Under the pieces are notes generated by a model that had not been told where the DNA came from, did not search any database, and saw nothing but the letters and a program-made list of their open reading frames with translations. A program made the position numbers and the translations under genes. Positions 1 through 10,700 of a DNA stretch of 23,771 nucleotides are shown here, in pieces; positions within the stretch are counted from its first letter, which is position 1, and each line of letters opens with the position of its first letter. Origin of the DNA: a virus; the IMG/VR virus record IMGVR_UViG_3300030110_004504, positions 1 to 23,771 of that record. One strand, 5' to 3'.

Positions 1-3000
1 CAGGCAAAGACATTTTAGCTGGAGCTCTTTGTGCACTACCAACTCTCAGTTCTTCATTAGCATTTTCAAGAGCTACTCTATCTGCTAAACTCTCTGCCGA
101 TAGCCTATTTTCTAATACATCGTACATATTATTCATACGACCCGAGTTGATGTAGTACATCTTCTTGTCACCAAGGCCCATTGTTCTAGCATCAACGTTC
201 TTTCTGTCTTTAAATTTAGATCTGTCCATATCAAGTGTTGTGATATGTGAGTTTAAACTAGAGTCATAATCATCAGCGATAGTTTCTAATTGATTTTTGT
301 ACTCGTAAGGATCTATTGTTTTTTCTCTATTTTTCTTTGCTAAACCATAAGTTTCATTTAACATGAATACATTTTCTTTTAAATGCTCAGTGTATTCTTT
401 TAAAAACGCAGCGGGTTCTTTAGCTTTTGTTCTATCGTTAGGGTCTGCTATTTTTTTAGCATTACGTTTGTTGAACTCATCAGATAATACTTTTGCTTCT
501 TTATATAACGGGTGTGATTCGTTTTTAGGATCTTGTGAAACGCCCTCATAAACCTCAATATGCTTAAAGTTTGCAAACATTCTATGAAAACCACTTGTGG
601 CGTTTTGCGTGCCTTTATATATTCTTAACACACCAACTCTATCCATGGGGTTTTGGCTAGCATTTAACTCGCCTAACCTTTGATTCATGTATGTGAATAG
701 TTTTTTGTTTGTAGCGTTAGCTTTTTGTATTTCTGGTTTTAAAGCCTGTAGCTGTTCTTTTTTATTAGTATCAGTAGATTTTAATATCTTCCATATTTTT
801 TTGTATAAAGTTCCCGTAGAAACGTTAAGTGATTGTTTTATATCTTCTACTTTTATACCTAACTCAGGTACATTTTTGTTTTTATTTATACCTTTTCTTA
901 TTTCTGCTAATATATCTTGAGCGTCTTTATCAGCTAAACTTAAACCTTTTTCAGTTTTAACATCTTTGCTTAAGTTGCTCGCGTTAAAGCCAAAAAAGTT
1001 TAGTTGAGCATTACCAAGTTCTTTTGATAAGCCCGCTATAGCTTTCAACATATCTGGGTGCATAGTTTTTATAAGAGCTTTTACGCCATGAGCAAACTGT
1101 TTTCTTGCCTTACCTTTAAACTTTTTATCTACTTTATTTTTACCACCCACGTCTTGTGTGTACAACTCATAGGCTTCTTTGTCATTAGCTTTTAGATACT
1201 CTTCTTGTGTTTTAGCCCAACCATCTTTGTCAAGTGGAACAACCTCTGATTGCATATCAGTTAGCCACTGTATAAAATCTGGTCTTTCATTTGCTGGTAC
1301 ATCAGCTATTATATCTTCTAAAAATAATTCGTATGTTAATGGATCTGAGTTAGCAGATAAAAAGAATTCAGTTAACGCTGGTCTACCGTAAGCTTCGTAT
1401 GTAGGTAAACTTATTTTAAGTTTTGATCTTATGTTTGTAACATTTCTAGCGTCTGTAATTAATTTATCAGCGTTGATATCTATAACCTCTTGTATACCTG
1501 TTTCGTTAAGCACGTTAACAATATCAGGTGATGATGTTACTTGCTGTGCCATTTCAAAAGCCATGTAGTTAGATATCTCTTCTACTATTTTATCTTTTCT
1601 AACACCAACTCTACTAGCTGGTCCATCAAGAAAATAATTTAAAAACTCACCTTTAACTTGATCCCAAGGTTGCTTTTCAAACAGTTGAGGTTGTGATGTT
1701 GCTGTTTTTATAACTCGCTTTCCTGTAGGTTTTACAAATAAATCAGGATTACTTTTATCACCTCTAAATCTCTTGTTTAACGTTTCAACATTAACATCAT
1801 TAAAGTATGTTTCAAAGTTGTCTGTTAAAAACTTTTTGTAAACTTCTTTTTTCTTTATTGTATTTTTTAAATCCTTTCTTATTGCTTGTCTAAACGTGTC
1901 TTGTAAATTAAGCTTAGCTATACGCGGTTTAGTACCAACAGCTAGTTTCTTTAACACATCAGTAACTTGTTGTTTAACAACCGTATTAAGTTTAGCTTGT
2001 ACTTTAGGATCTATTTTAATTTTATCACTAATACTTGTTGTTGCTTGTTCTGTTATAGTATCTAACGTACCTTGTTGTTTTGCTTTTCTTTCTTGCGTTT
2101 CAGTTACTTTTGTTTCTTTTCTTTGTAGTCTTTTTACAGCTGTGCCAAACTTCTGTACTATGTATGAGTTTATATAAGCATCAAAGTCATCGTTCTTTGT
2201 TGGGTTAAAAGCTCTAGCATGTAACAACAAGTTGTACATTGTGTCCATAACAATGTCACTTTTCTCTTCAGCTATATCAAATGTAGAAAGATCTGACATT
2301 GAATAATCTCTTCTTTGATTTACTACAGCTTCAATTTTAGGCATGTAGTATGGTATAACTTCATCTATAGCTGCCTTGCCTTTTTGCTCGTAAAGTCTAT
2401 TTACTATTTCTTTTCTTTGTTGGTTTTCAATATCGTAGTTTGCTATTTTCTTTTTATCGTATATTCTTTTTGCTGTTTGTAATGATGGTTCACTTATTAA
2501 CTTACCTTGTAAAGCATTAGTTGACAACCTACCAAAAGACTTATATAGTTTACCTTCTTCAAAACTTTTGTTGTAATCTTTTAATAAATTAAATACATCT
2601 TCAGCTGTGTTAACTTTCATGTTAACATTAAAGTGTTTTCTAAGAAACTGTCTAACTAAGTCTGCAAGCTTTTGAAAAGTTGTTTGATCATATTTAAGTT
2701 CATTGTTAGCCATAGCCTCTGATGTTAATGTTAACACCTCTTCATACCTTTCTGCTTCAGTTAACTTACCATCTTTAACAGCGCCTTTATACGCTTGTAG
2801 TCTTTCTTTAAACCTACTGTTGTTTATTTCTTTTACGTTTATTTTATTTAAATAAGTTTCTAACTCTTTACCTAGTGTTATAGCTGTCTCGTCATTGTTC
2901 TTTAATGTTTCATGTAGCAAGCCATGTAGTAACTCGTGTTGACCAACTGTAAACTGATCACTTTTCATTGCTTCATCTTTGTTAATAACAATTACTTGTT

Positions 3001-4579
3001 TACCTGTGTCAGCATCTTGTATTATTCTACCCTCACCATCTGAGTCAAAGTTTGTTTTATGCTTAGCGTTGTACTCGTTAAAAAAGTTTACATACTCTTC
3101 GTTAGATAAAGACTTAAAGCCTATTTTTAAAAATTTTGCAAATGCTTCTGTTTTAGCTAAATTGTTTTCTAGGTTTTGTGTTTTTCTTAGATAAGCCCCA
3201 CCTGATATAACATCGCTAGCTGTAGTACTACCATCATATTTCTTTAATATGTTTTTTATTTGATTTTTTATCTCAGTGGCTCTGATGTTACCAGCAACGC
3301 TAGTTTGATCTTTTATTTTAGCATGCTGCTTTTCTAGTTTTATTATTTCTTTTCTGTCTTTTACGTTTGTTACGTCTTCACCTATTGCTAAATCATATAA
3401 CGCTTCTTGTCTTTTGTTATTAACAAGCTCTTCTATTACAGCGTTATTTTTTACTTCTATATTTGCTTTTCTTAGTGCTTCTGGATTTAGTCGATTTACG
3501 TTTTCTACAAACTTACGTGCGGAATATGACTCGTTATTTATTTTATATGTACCTGGTTGAGCCATGTTTAAACCTATTGATATAGGTGCTGTAGTTGTTC
3601 CTGCTATACCTTCAAAACCTATTTCAGCTACGTCCATTTCCTGATCAGCTGCTAGTCTACCAGCCACTTCACCTAAACTACCGCCCACAGCCTCAACACC
3701 AACGCCTGCAGCGGTTGCGCTAACTTTACTACCACCACCTAAACGAATACCTCTAACGGCTTTACCGGCTACACTTCCAGCAAGAGCTTCAAATGCTCCA
3801 ATAGCTATACCTCTTGCAACGGCTTTTTGTAACAAGCTATCAGCTTTATCTGGATCATCAAGTACAGCTCTTATGTTTTCTAAAGTAAAGTTATCTTCGC
3901 CAACTTCTTCTTTTAGTAATTCGCCAAACGTTAATGCGGCTTCCATGCCTGTAGCTAAAGCACCTACACCACCAGCAAATATACCTGTTGGGCCAGCAAA
4001 TGAACCAGCTGCTGCACCACCAACTGCAAGCCCCCTGACATCATCAGAGTCAACAGCTGAACCTATCATAGTAGCCATTGATGAAACAAATAATTGTGGA
4101 ATAATAGTTGGACTGTCAGCAACACCTTTTAGAAAACCCCATACACCTTTACCTTGTTCTTCGTATATTTTATTAAAGCTCATCATCTCGTCTGAAGACG
4201 GGGCTTGGCTGCTTACGTTATATGCTTCAATAAATTTTTGTATATCTTCATCTGATGCGCCGCCACCAAATAAACCTTTCATTACTTCTATGCTTTCATC
4301 TACTGATTTAGCGGCTTGAGCTCCTGACTTTCCAGCTCTGTATAAATCACCTATAAAATCTCCTATAAAAGGTACGTTGTCAACTGCGAATTTTTCTTCT
4401 TGTGACTCTGGTTTTGTTGAGCTACCATATTTTGGTTCTTGGTTAAAAATAACATCGGGAACGTAACTTAAAACTTTTTTTCTATAGTTAGGATCCGTGT
4501 TAAATGCTTGTTCAAAAACTTCATAGGGCTGATCAATTAAACCTCTTTGAAATAAACTGTTGTATATTTTATCAACCAT
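1..4579 (-). CDS. Giant internal virion (ejection) protein with zincin-like HELLH motif, partial
   Basis: An open frame runs from an ATG at 4579 to the left edge without a stop: at least 1526 codons, 3' end missing. I read the codons of this frame on the minus strand. Residues about 150-220 and 255-340 are rich in Gly, Ala and hydrophobic residues (for example GLAVGGAAAGSFAGPTGIFA and GIAIGAFEALAGSVAGKA), resembling membrane-active segments of phage ejection proteins. Residues 548-557 read HELLHGLLHE, an HEXXH zinc-peptidase motif preceded by a short beta-type stretch (KQVIVIN). A glutamate pair at 613-614 (YEEVLTLTSEAM) could supply the third metal ligand. The remainder is charged and mostly helical, with no domain I can name. 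It is the last of three ejection-type genes, four bases after the previous stop; its size and position parallel T7 gp16. Peptidase activity is inferred only. An ATG at 4584 that overlaps the upstream stop is out of frame and ends after 15 codons, so 4579 is the better start. Confidence 0.85.
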   Translation of the reverse strand, partial: MVDKIYNSLFQRGLIDQPYEVFEQAFNTDPNYRKKVLSYVPDVIFNQEPKYGSSTKPESQEEKFAVDNVPFIGDFIGDLYRAGKSGAQAAKSVDESIEVMKGLFGGGASDEDIQKFIEAYNVSSQAPSSDEMMSFNKIYEEQGKGVWGFLKGVADSPTIIPQLFVSSMATMIGSAVDSDDVRGLAVGGAAAGSFAGPTGIFAGGVGALATGMEAALTFGELLKEEVGEDNFTLENIRAVLDDPDKADSLLQKAVARGIAIGAFEALAGSVAGKAVRGIRLGGGSKVSATAAGVGVEAVGGSLGEVAGRLAADQEMDVAEIGFEGIAGTTTAPISIGLNMAQPGTYKINNESYSARKFVENVNRLNPEALRKANIEVKNNAVIEELVNNKRQEALYDLAIGEDVTNVKDRKEIIKLEKQHAKIKDQTSVAGNIRATEIKNQIKNILKKYDGSTTASDVISGGAYLRKTQNLENNLAKTEAFAKFLKIGFKSLSNEEYVNFFNEYNAKHKTNFDSDGEGRIIQDADTGKQVIVINKDEAMKSDQFTVGQHELLHGLLHETLKNNDETAITLGKELETYLNKINVKEINNSRFKERLQAYKGAVKDGKLTEAERYEEVLTLTSEAMANNELKYDQTTFQKLADLVRQFLRKHFNVNMKVNTAEDVFNLLKDYNKSFEEGKLYKSFGRLSTNALQGKLISEPSLQTAKRIYDKKKIANYDIENQQRKEIVNRLYEQKGKAAIDEVIPYYMPKIEAVVNQRRDYSMSDLSTFDIAEEKSDIVMDTMYNLLLHARAFNPTKNDDFDAYINSYIVQKFGTAVKRLQRKETKVTETQERKAKQQGTLDTITEQATTSISDKIKIDPKVQAKLNTVVKQQVTDVLKKLAVGTKPRIAKLNLQDTFRQAIRKDLKNTIKKKEVYKKFLTDNFETYFNDVNVETLNKRFRGDKSNPDLFVKPTGKRVIKTATSQPQLFEKQPWDQVKGEFLNYFLDGPASRVGVRKDKIVEEISNYMAFEMAQQVTSSPDIVNVLNETGIQEVIDINADKLITDARNVTNIRSKLKISLPTYEAYGRPALTEFFLSANSDPLTYELFLEDIIADVPANERPDFIQWLTDMQSEVVPLDKDGWAKTQEEYLKANDKEAYELYTQDVGGKNKVDKKFKGKARKQFAHGVKALIKTMHPDMLKAIAGLSKELGNAQLNFFGFNASNLSKDVKTEKGLSLADKDAQDILAEIRKGINKNKNVPELGIKVEDIKQSLNVSTGTLYKKIWKILKSTDTNKKEQLQALKPEIQKANATNKKLFTYMNQRLGELNASQNPMDRVGVLRIYKGTQNATSGFHRMFANFKHIEVYEGVSQDPKNESHPLYKEAKVLSDEFNKRNAKKIADPNDRTKAKEPAAFLKEYTEHLKENVFMLNETYGLAKKNREKTIDPYEYKNQLETIADDYDSSLNSHITTLDMDRSKFKDRKNVDARTMGLGDKKMYYINSGRMNNMYDVLENRLSAESLADRVALENANEELRVGSAQRAPAKMSLP

Positions 4580-4583
4580 ATCA

Positions 4584-6605
4584 TTATTGTATTGGTACGT
4601 TTAGAGGTGGTGGCGTGTTATCGCTTTTTTTCATTACACCTATAACCTCTGCTGTTTTTGTACTTATAAATTGATTGTTAAGCAATGAGGTCATCAAATC
4701 TATTCTACCTTGTTCAGTTGTCGCATTACCAACATGACCTCTTATGTCGCCGTCTTTGATGGTAAATACTCCAGATTTATTTACAAAATCAGTTCCACCA
4801 ACAAACCTGTTAAACGCTATGTCTTTTAGTATATCTACTATTTGCGCATTAGCTTTTAAGTCACCTGTCTCATATATCATTACACTAGTAAGTGTTGACA
4901 TTACACTTTGTTCTTGTTCTTGTGATATTAATCCAGCCTCAGATAAAGCTTCCACAAAATCACCTGTAAACTGATAGTATTTAATTCCGCCAGATTTACC
5001 TTCGCGTATAAATTGTAATCCCGTGCGTGGATCTACTTCTAAGTCAAAAGACTTCACTGTACCAATTTTATCAGGATCTAAAGCATTAAACACCCTTTCT
5101 AATACAACTCTTTGCAGATCTGCTTTACTATCATCTCCAGCAATTCCTTCTCGTATTTGATTTTTAACTTCATCAATTACCGTGCTCACTCTATCTTGAC
5201 TTCTAAACAAATAGCTTTTTGCTTCGTCATATGTGTTTACACTACCTTTAACGTTACCACCTCTTCTAACGATTTCCTGTAGATATCGCTTGTTATATGC
5301 AGTTAAGTCCGCTGGAGTTAAATCACTTTTTAAAACTGGCACGTTGTTATCATCTAACACATACTGGGGGTTATTGTTTGCGTCTAAAGTTGTTTCAAAG
5401 AATCTAGCATTATTTTCATTTTCTGCTAATTTTAGTACAACATTATCTTGTATTCCTTTAAGGCCAGCTGCAATTCTTTCGGCGGTATTTTTAGGTCCTT
5501 TCAATTCTTCTGCATCTTTAATTTTCTGCAAATAATCATCTATCTCTTGTTGTCTTTTATCATCTTGAATTTTCTTACCAGCCTCAATAAACTGATTACC
5601 AATACGCTGTGTAAAGCTTCTTACAAAAGTTTCAACGCCTTGTACAATATCTGGTTGCTCAACACCAGCTTTTAATTTCATACCTTGTTCTTTTCTAACT
5701 TCTGGATTAATAAATGATTCCCAATTTTCTGTAAATTCACCGGCATTTTCAACTACACTTTCAAACAGTTTTCTATACGCATCATCATTTTGTATCCTTA
5801 AAGTGTCTGTCAAACCAGTTTCAGTTTGAAACTCAGTTGGTATTGTTATCTGAAAGTCTAACAAGTCTTGTATGTCAGAGTAGTTTAAATCATTGTCAAT
5901 GCTTCCTAATATTTTTGTAAGTAAAGCACTTGCTTCAGCTGTGTTTGTTGATGCTGTTGTTGCTACTTGAGCAAGATCATTTGAGTACGTTGAATACAAA
6001 CCTTCTCTAGGTTGATCGTATGGTCTTAGATCGTTTAGTTCAACATCACCTATACCATCAATTTTAACAATTGTTTTACCGTCTTTAAAGTAAACATCTA
6101 AAACTTCATCAGCTTGACCAGATTTATAATCACCATTTATTAACTCTGTGTAAGCTGCTCTTAATTTAGTTTCTCTAGCACTTAACTTAGTGTTTGTTTC
6201 GTGCGGAAAAAAAGCGTCAGGGTTATTAGCAAACTCTGTTTCAGCCTCTTCTAAAGACTGAATACCAGCTTCCATTTTTGTTAGTTCTTTTAATATTTCA
6301 GCATTTCTTTGTCTAGCATTTATAGCTACATCAGAAAAATCAGCTTTTCTATACGATACATCTGCATTGCTTTTGTATTCGTTTTGTAATTCTAATACTT
6401 TACTTTGTATTTTTGGTTGAAGAAAAGATAATGTTGTATCAAAAACTTGAGGGGTTAACTCTAAATCTTTTATCTTTTGATCAAACTTTCTTTGATAATA
6501 TTTATTTAAAGCATCGTAGTTTAGACCTTCGCCTATACTTCTGCCCCAGTCTACCGCTGTTACTGTACTTAAATTACCTACTATTTTTTCTTTAAAAAAT
6601 GCCAT
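4584..6605 (-). CDS. Putative internal virion (ejection) protein, 673 aa
   Basis: The 673-residue product is mostly charged and helical, with likely coiled coil in the N-terminal third (around residues 35-125, containing QSKVLELQNEYKS and EILKELTKMEAGIQSLEEAE). It has no signal peptide, no membrane segment and no enzyme motif that I recognise. A Pro-rich tail (TPPPLNVP) closes it. It lies between a small Gly/Gln-rich ejection-type protein and a giant protein, the place that T7 gp15 or P22 gp20 type proteins occupy. From that context I infer an internal virion protein that leaves the capsid with the DNA. Sequence alone does not prove the role. The start ATG at 6605 follows the A/T-only leader ATAAATAAAATAAT, ten bases after the upstream stop. 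Confidence 0.75.
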   Translation of the reverse strand: MAFFKEKIVGNLSTVTAVDWGRSIGEGLNYDALNKYYQRKFDQKIKDLELTPQVFDTTLSFLQPKIQSKVLELQNEYKSNADVSYRKADFSDVAINARQRNAEILKELTKMEAGIQSLEEAETEFANNPDAFFPHETNTKLSARETKLRAAYTELINGDYKSGQADEVLDVYFKDGKTIVKIDGIGDVELNDLRPYDQPREGLYSTYSNDLAQVATTASTNTAEASALLTKILGSIDNDLNYSDIQDLLDFQITIPTEFQTETGLTDTLRIQNDDAYRKLFESVVENAGEFTENWESFINPEVRKEQGMKLKAGVEQPDIVQGVETFVRSFTQRIGNQFIEAGKKIQDDKRQQEIDDYLQKIKDAEELKGPKNTAERIAAGLKGIQDNVVLKLAENENNARFFETTLDANNNPQYVLDDNNVPVLKSDLTPADLTAYNKRYLQEIVRRGGNVKGSVNTYDEAKSYLFRSQDRVSTVIDEVKNQIREGIAGDDSKADLQRVVLERVFNALDPDKIGTVKSFDLEVDPRTGLQFIREGKSGGIKYYQFTGDFVEALSEAGLISQEQEQSVMSTLTSVMIYETGDLKANAQIVDILKDIAFNRFVGGTDFVNKSGVFTIKDGDIRGHVGNATTEQGRIDLMTSLLNNQFISTKTAEVIGVMKKSDNTPPPLNVPIQ

Positions 6606-6615
6606 ATTATTTTAT

Positions 6616-7380
6616 TTATCCGAATAAGTTACCACCTGCTAAACTACCTACGCCACCTACTAAACTACCTATACCTTGACCTAATGCATTTTGTTTTGCT
6701 GCTAGTGCTTCATTTGCACTTTGTAATCTATCAGCTGCATAACCTGTTAGTACAGATGCTTTTTCAGCTCTTAACTGCTGTGCTCCTTGTTCGCCTTGAC
6801 CAATTGCCATTTGTCTAGACATCTCACCTTCAGCTCTCGCAAATGTATTTCTTGATTCTTGTTCACCTATAGAAGCAGACGCTTGTTGCATCATCTGCGT
6901 ACTTTGATTAGCCATAGCTTGTGCTAAAGCTGCAACACCGCTACCACCAACACCAGCTCTTGTTTGTGCTAGTATATCAACTAAAGACTGTTGACCTTGT
7001 TGTGCTTGAAACTGCGCTTGCTGTTGGTTTACTCTTAAGTTAGCGTATGGATTTCTCATCCTTGCAAAAGGATTATTAACATCAACAGCTGCTAATCCAG
7101 CCATTTCTTTGTCAAACTGTTTTTTTGCGTTATCTCTTTGTCTTCTTGCTTTACCCATGCCAGTTAAACCACTGACTATACCGCCTATACCACCGATAAC
7201 ACTAGCTGTACCAGCAGCTCTTACGGCTGGGTCCATATCTGTAAAGTTTTGTGTAAAGGCTTGGCCTCTTGATAAACCTCCAAATTGTTGAAATAATTGT
7301 CTTGTCATGCCGGTATCTTGTATTTTACCAGCTCTAACGTCACGTTGATAATCTGCAAATGTTTTTCCTGTTAAACTCAT
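6616..7380 (-). CDS. Small Gly/Ala/Gln-rich internal virion protein (T7 gp14-like role)
   Basis: The 254-residue product has the composition of small phage ejection proteins. A glycine-zipper hydrophobic segment sits at about 55-75 (SVIGGIGGIVSGLTGMG). A basic helix follows (KARRQRDNAKKQFDKE). Residues 118-205 form a Gln/Ala-rich helical region with QQQAQFQAQQGQQ and Met/Gln-rich MANQSTQMMQQ. The C-terminus is a second glycine-rich hydrophobic stretch (LGQGIGSLVGGVGSLAGG). Such segments suit a protein that inserts into the host envelope as DNA leaves the capsid; T7 gp14 and P22 gp7 are functional parallels. It is the first gene of the three-gene ejection cassette and follows the giant tail gene and one small gene. 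The function is inferred from composition and order, not from a catalytic motif. Confidence 0.7.
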   Translation of the reverse strand: MSLTGKTFADYQRDVRAGKIQDTGMTRQLFQQFGGLSRGQAFTQNFTDMDPAVRAAGTASVIGGIGGIVSGLTGMGKARRQRDNAKKQFDKEMAGLAAVDVNNPFARMRNPYANLRVNQQQAQFQAQQGQQSLVDILAQTRAGVGGSGVAALAQAMANQSTQMMQQASASIGEQESRNTFARAEGEMSRQMAIGQGEQGAQQLRAEKASVLTGYAADRLQSANEALAAKQNALGQGIGSLVGGVGSLAGGNLFG

Positions 7381-7406
7381 GTTATTATAATTACATTAAT
7401 TTTTTA

Positions 7407-7733
7407 TTATTTACTACTCTCAGCTATCTCGGAAGATAACTGAAATAATTCAGCTTCAGCTGTACTATTATTTTTCATTACAGCTTCAGCATAATATCCT
7501 ATTATATCTGCTTGGTTTGCTTTATTATCTTTAGCAAAAAGGTAATAAGTACCACCAGCAGGTGTTACCACATTGTCAGCAACGCTAACTGTTATTTTTT
7601 TAGTTGTGGTGTTGACTACAGTTATTGTTCCCAACCTCTTAGCTTCTGTTCCACTCTTAAAGAATATGATATCATCAACTTGAACTAAGTCGTTTAAATC
7701 GTGCGTAAATGTTAGTGTTATTAATCTTGCCAT
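7407..7733 (-). CDS. Small beta-rich virion-associated protein, unknown function
   Basis: The 108-residue product has alternating beta-strand patterns in its first 70 residues (ITLTFTHDL, DDIIFFKSG, GTITVVNTTTKKITVSVAD, GGTYYLFAKD). It ends in a helical tail, GYYAEAVMKNNSTAEAELFQLSSEIAESSK in outline, that ends on Lys. I see no signal peptide, membrane segment or catalytic motif. It lies nine bases after the giant tail gene and 26 bases before the ejection cassette, so a structural role at the tail or vertex is the natural inference. A small adaptor or decoration protein are both possible. A/T-only leader (AATAAAAAAAT) before the ATG at 7733. Confidence 0.7.
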   Translation of the reverse strand: MARLITLTFTHDLNDLVQVDDIIFFKSGTEAKRLGTITVVNTTTKKITVSVADNVVTPAGGTYYLFAKDNKANQADIIGYYAEAVMKNNSTAEAELFQLSSEIAESSK

Positions 7734-7742
7734 ATTTTTTTA

Positions 7743-10700
7743 TTAACTTGCGTCATATTGAATTGTTAACGGTGCATCTCCAGCCACCAAGTTACCACCA
7801 CTAGCGTTATCAAGGTTTACATTTACAGCTATAGTTGCTAGACCACCAGTGTATGCTCCTGTCCAACCGCTAGGATTTGTAGCAGATCCGTTGTTTGAAA
7901 ATCCATCAAGCGTGTAGCTTATTGTTATATCACTAGTTGTTTTTCCAGTAAAGAAAGAAGATAAAGGTACAAACGTAACTGTACCTGTATAATTTGTTCC
8001 ATCTGATGTGCCTATGTTTATAGTAGTTGGTATAGTGCCTCTACTTGTAGTCGTTGCTATGTTACTTATTCCAAACAAGTTAACATATAAACTAGAAACG
8101 CCACTACCTCTAGTTATTAAATTATCTGGATTAAAGTTAAGTAAGTTAAAACTACCACCAGAATTTGAAGTAGCATCACCATACTTCTTTATTACTAGCA
8201 TACCAAACACAGTTAACTTTGTAGCAGAACCACCACTACCAGTTGCTAAAGTTGCTGTTAAGTTAGTTATATCAATGTCAAAGTTATCATCATCACCAGA
8301 TCCACCATTACCAGTGTGTGTAAAGTCCGCTGCCTCAGGTTGTCTAATTAACGTATCATCTGAACCACCACCTGGATCAAACACAAATTTAAAAGGTATA
8401 AACCTACTGAAGAAATTACTAGATCCTGATATTTCACTTTCAGTTTGTGCTTGCGTAGTAATAAATTGAGCAGCTATGGCTGAGTCACCTGTAAAAGCTG
8501 TAACTGTTGCATTGTTAATAAAATCTCTATCAACATCTTCAGTCACAGTAAAGTTTGATGTGCCTACTGCAGATCCAGTACCACCGTAACTAGTACTAGA
8601 AACTTGTAACTTTAATTTAGAAAGCGCATGTTGATTAACCTGTACGTGTACACCTGATGAAACTTCTGTAAAACCACTTTTTAACATCGTGCTATTAACA
8701 AAAAATCCCATGTTTTCTAATTGAGTTTGGCCTGTTCTATCAGGCATTTCTAAGCTTACTAATAAAAAGTTTTGTTCTGTAGGTATTTGTAGCGTATCCT
8801 GTGCTATGTCACTAGCACTACCATTTAGTTTAAATCCTAAAGTACTACCAGGTGATAGTCTTGTTAAACCAAATAAAGCACCGGCATCACCACTTACTTT
8901 AAAATATCTTATGTCGTTAGCTCCAATGTAACCTACCTTTGAATCATCCGGTACAAATGTGCCATCATCTAGTTTTCTACCTAACACTATTGATCTTATT
9001 TTAGGTGAAGATGGTCCTTGTTTTGATAGTCCCGTAGCTACTTGTATGATTATATCATCACCTGTTATAGTGGTTTCACTACCAAATGTATACTCAACTT
9101 TAACTTTCATACTTATAACTTCGTTATCAGCGTTTGTTATTTTATCTGATATAGTTAAAGTATATTTACCACTATTATCATTTTTTATGTTAACTTGAAG
9201 TAAATCAAAAGCTGTAGGTTCAAAGTATGTGCCGCCTTTATAACCACCAAATATAGGCAGTTCTCCAGGTATTGCTGGTACTGTATTTAAAGTGAATTCA
9301 CTTACAACAACTTGTTTGTTACCCACGTAGTCTGTAGCGCTATAACTTTGCGTTGTATTTATAGTATCTGTACTTGTAACAAAAAGTGGTGATGCTTGTA
9401 TTATGTAGTTACCAGCCACCGAGTTCTTTGTGCCTGTAGCAGCTGATGTTATTGTTATTGTTTCTGTGTGTCCGTCAGTACCAATTGTTCCACCTGCTGT
9501 TAATGTAAACGTAACAACACCCGTTGTTGAATTATATGATGCTGTTGCGTTACCGCTTATAGTAAGTGATGATGGTAAATCAAATCCTGATAAAGCATCT
9601 AAATCTACTTGTAGTGTTACAGTGCTTATATTTGCTGATGCTGTAAATGCTTTAGTAAACGTGTCGTTAGTGCTATTAGCAGAATAACCTGATGGTGTTC
9701 CATTTATTTCAAGATTATTATTTGTTAAACCAGCTATTGTTATTGATACATCAGCTTGTGTTTGGCTACCAACGTTACCACCATCTGCATCACCTTCAGC
9801 TGCTGCTGCTACACCCAAGCCTTGTACTGAAAATTCTGACGCATCTAGGTTAGCATCAGTTAATGAGTCGCCACGTAGGTGATTATAAAACTTATTTTCT
9901 TTACCAATAAACTCTTGTATGCTACCTGATTGTAGATCAGTTGTTATGTTATCTAAATACCAACCTGCTTGTCTTTCTTGAGCGCTTAATGAATTAAATT
10001 CACTTGTAGTATCTGGTGCAAGCTCAATCAACCTTGCTAACGTTAAGTTATCAGCGGCAGTATATTCAACACTATCAATAGTACCTAAATATCTAAACCT
10101 CTTCTGTTGCGACCCTTCATATGCTAATGTTTTAAAGCTCTTTACTGTGTCACTCATTTCGTTAAACAAAACGTTTATACTTGACTCAACAGCGCTAGCT
10201 CCATAAAATGTATTTCTAGTTTCGTTGTCATGAGAGTATAACAAACCATTTTTAAACGTATAGTATGTGTCATTAATGCTTAAACCTGATTCTGGTATGT
10301 ATGATTTAAAACTTGTCCAACCACCACCTTCGCCTGATGATTCTGAAAATGCTACAGTCTCTGATGTATCTTTATTTAATGTTAAGATATATTCTGATTT
10401 ATCTTCACTGTAACTACCTATTAGTTTTGTAGAGGTTTTTAAGTTGTCACCAAAATAATCTGACATACCTTTACCACTTATATCAGTTAAACCATCTCTT
10501 GATAACCTTAGTACAACACCTCTAGCTTTGTCTGTAAAATAAGATCTGTAAGCATAAGAAACAAATGATTCAGGGTTTTTACTTATACCATACTCACCAG
10601 TGTAAGGCACTGCTTGACCTAATACGTTTGTACTTGCTATGAGCTGTGGATTACCATCAGCATTAAATATAGCATCCTTATTAGCAACTATGTTTATTAT

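Noticed and set aside
3873-4319. Plus-strand open frame of 148 codons within the giant ejection gene.
   Set aside because: It is opposite a Gly/Ala-rich coding stretch, has Pro/Ser-rich shadow composition and no relation to neighbours.
4538-4584. ATG overlapping the stop of the 673-residue gene (TAATG), a 15-codon frame.
   Set aside because: It is out of frame with the giant gene, ends quickly and has no family-like content; the ATG at 4579 opens the long frame.
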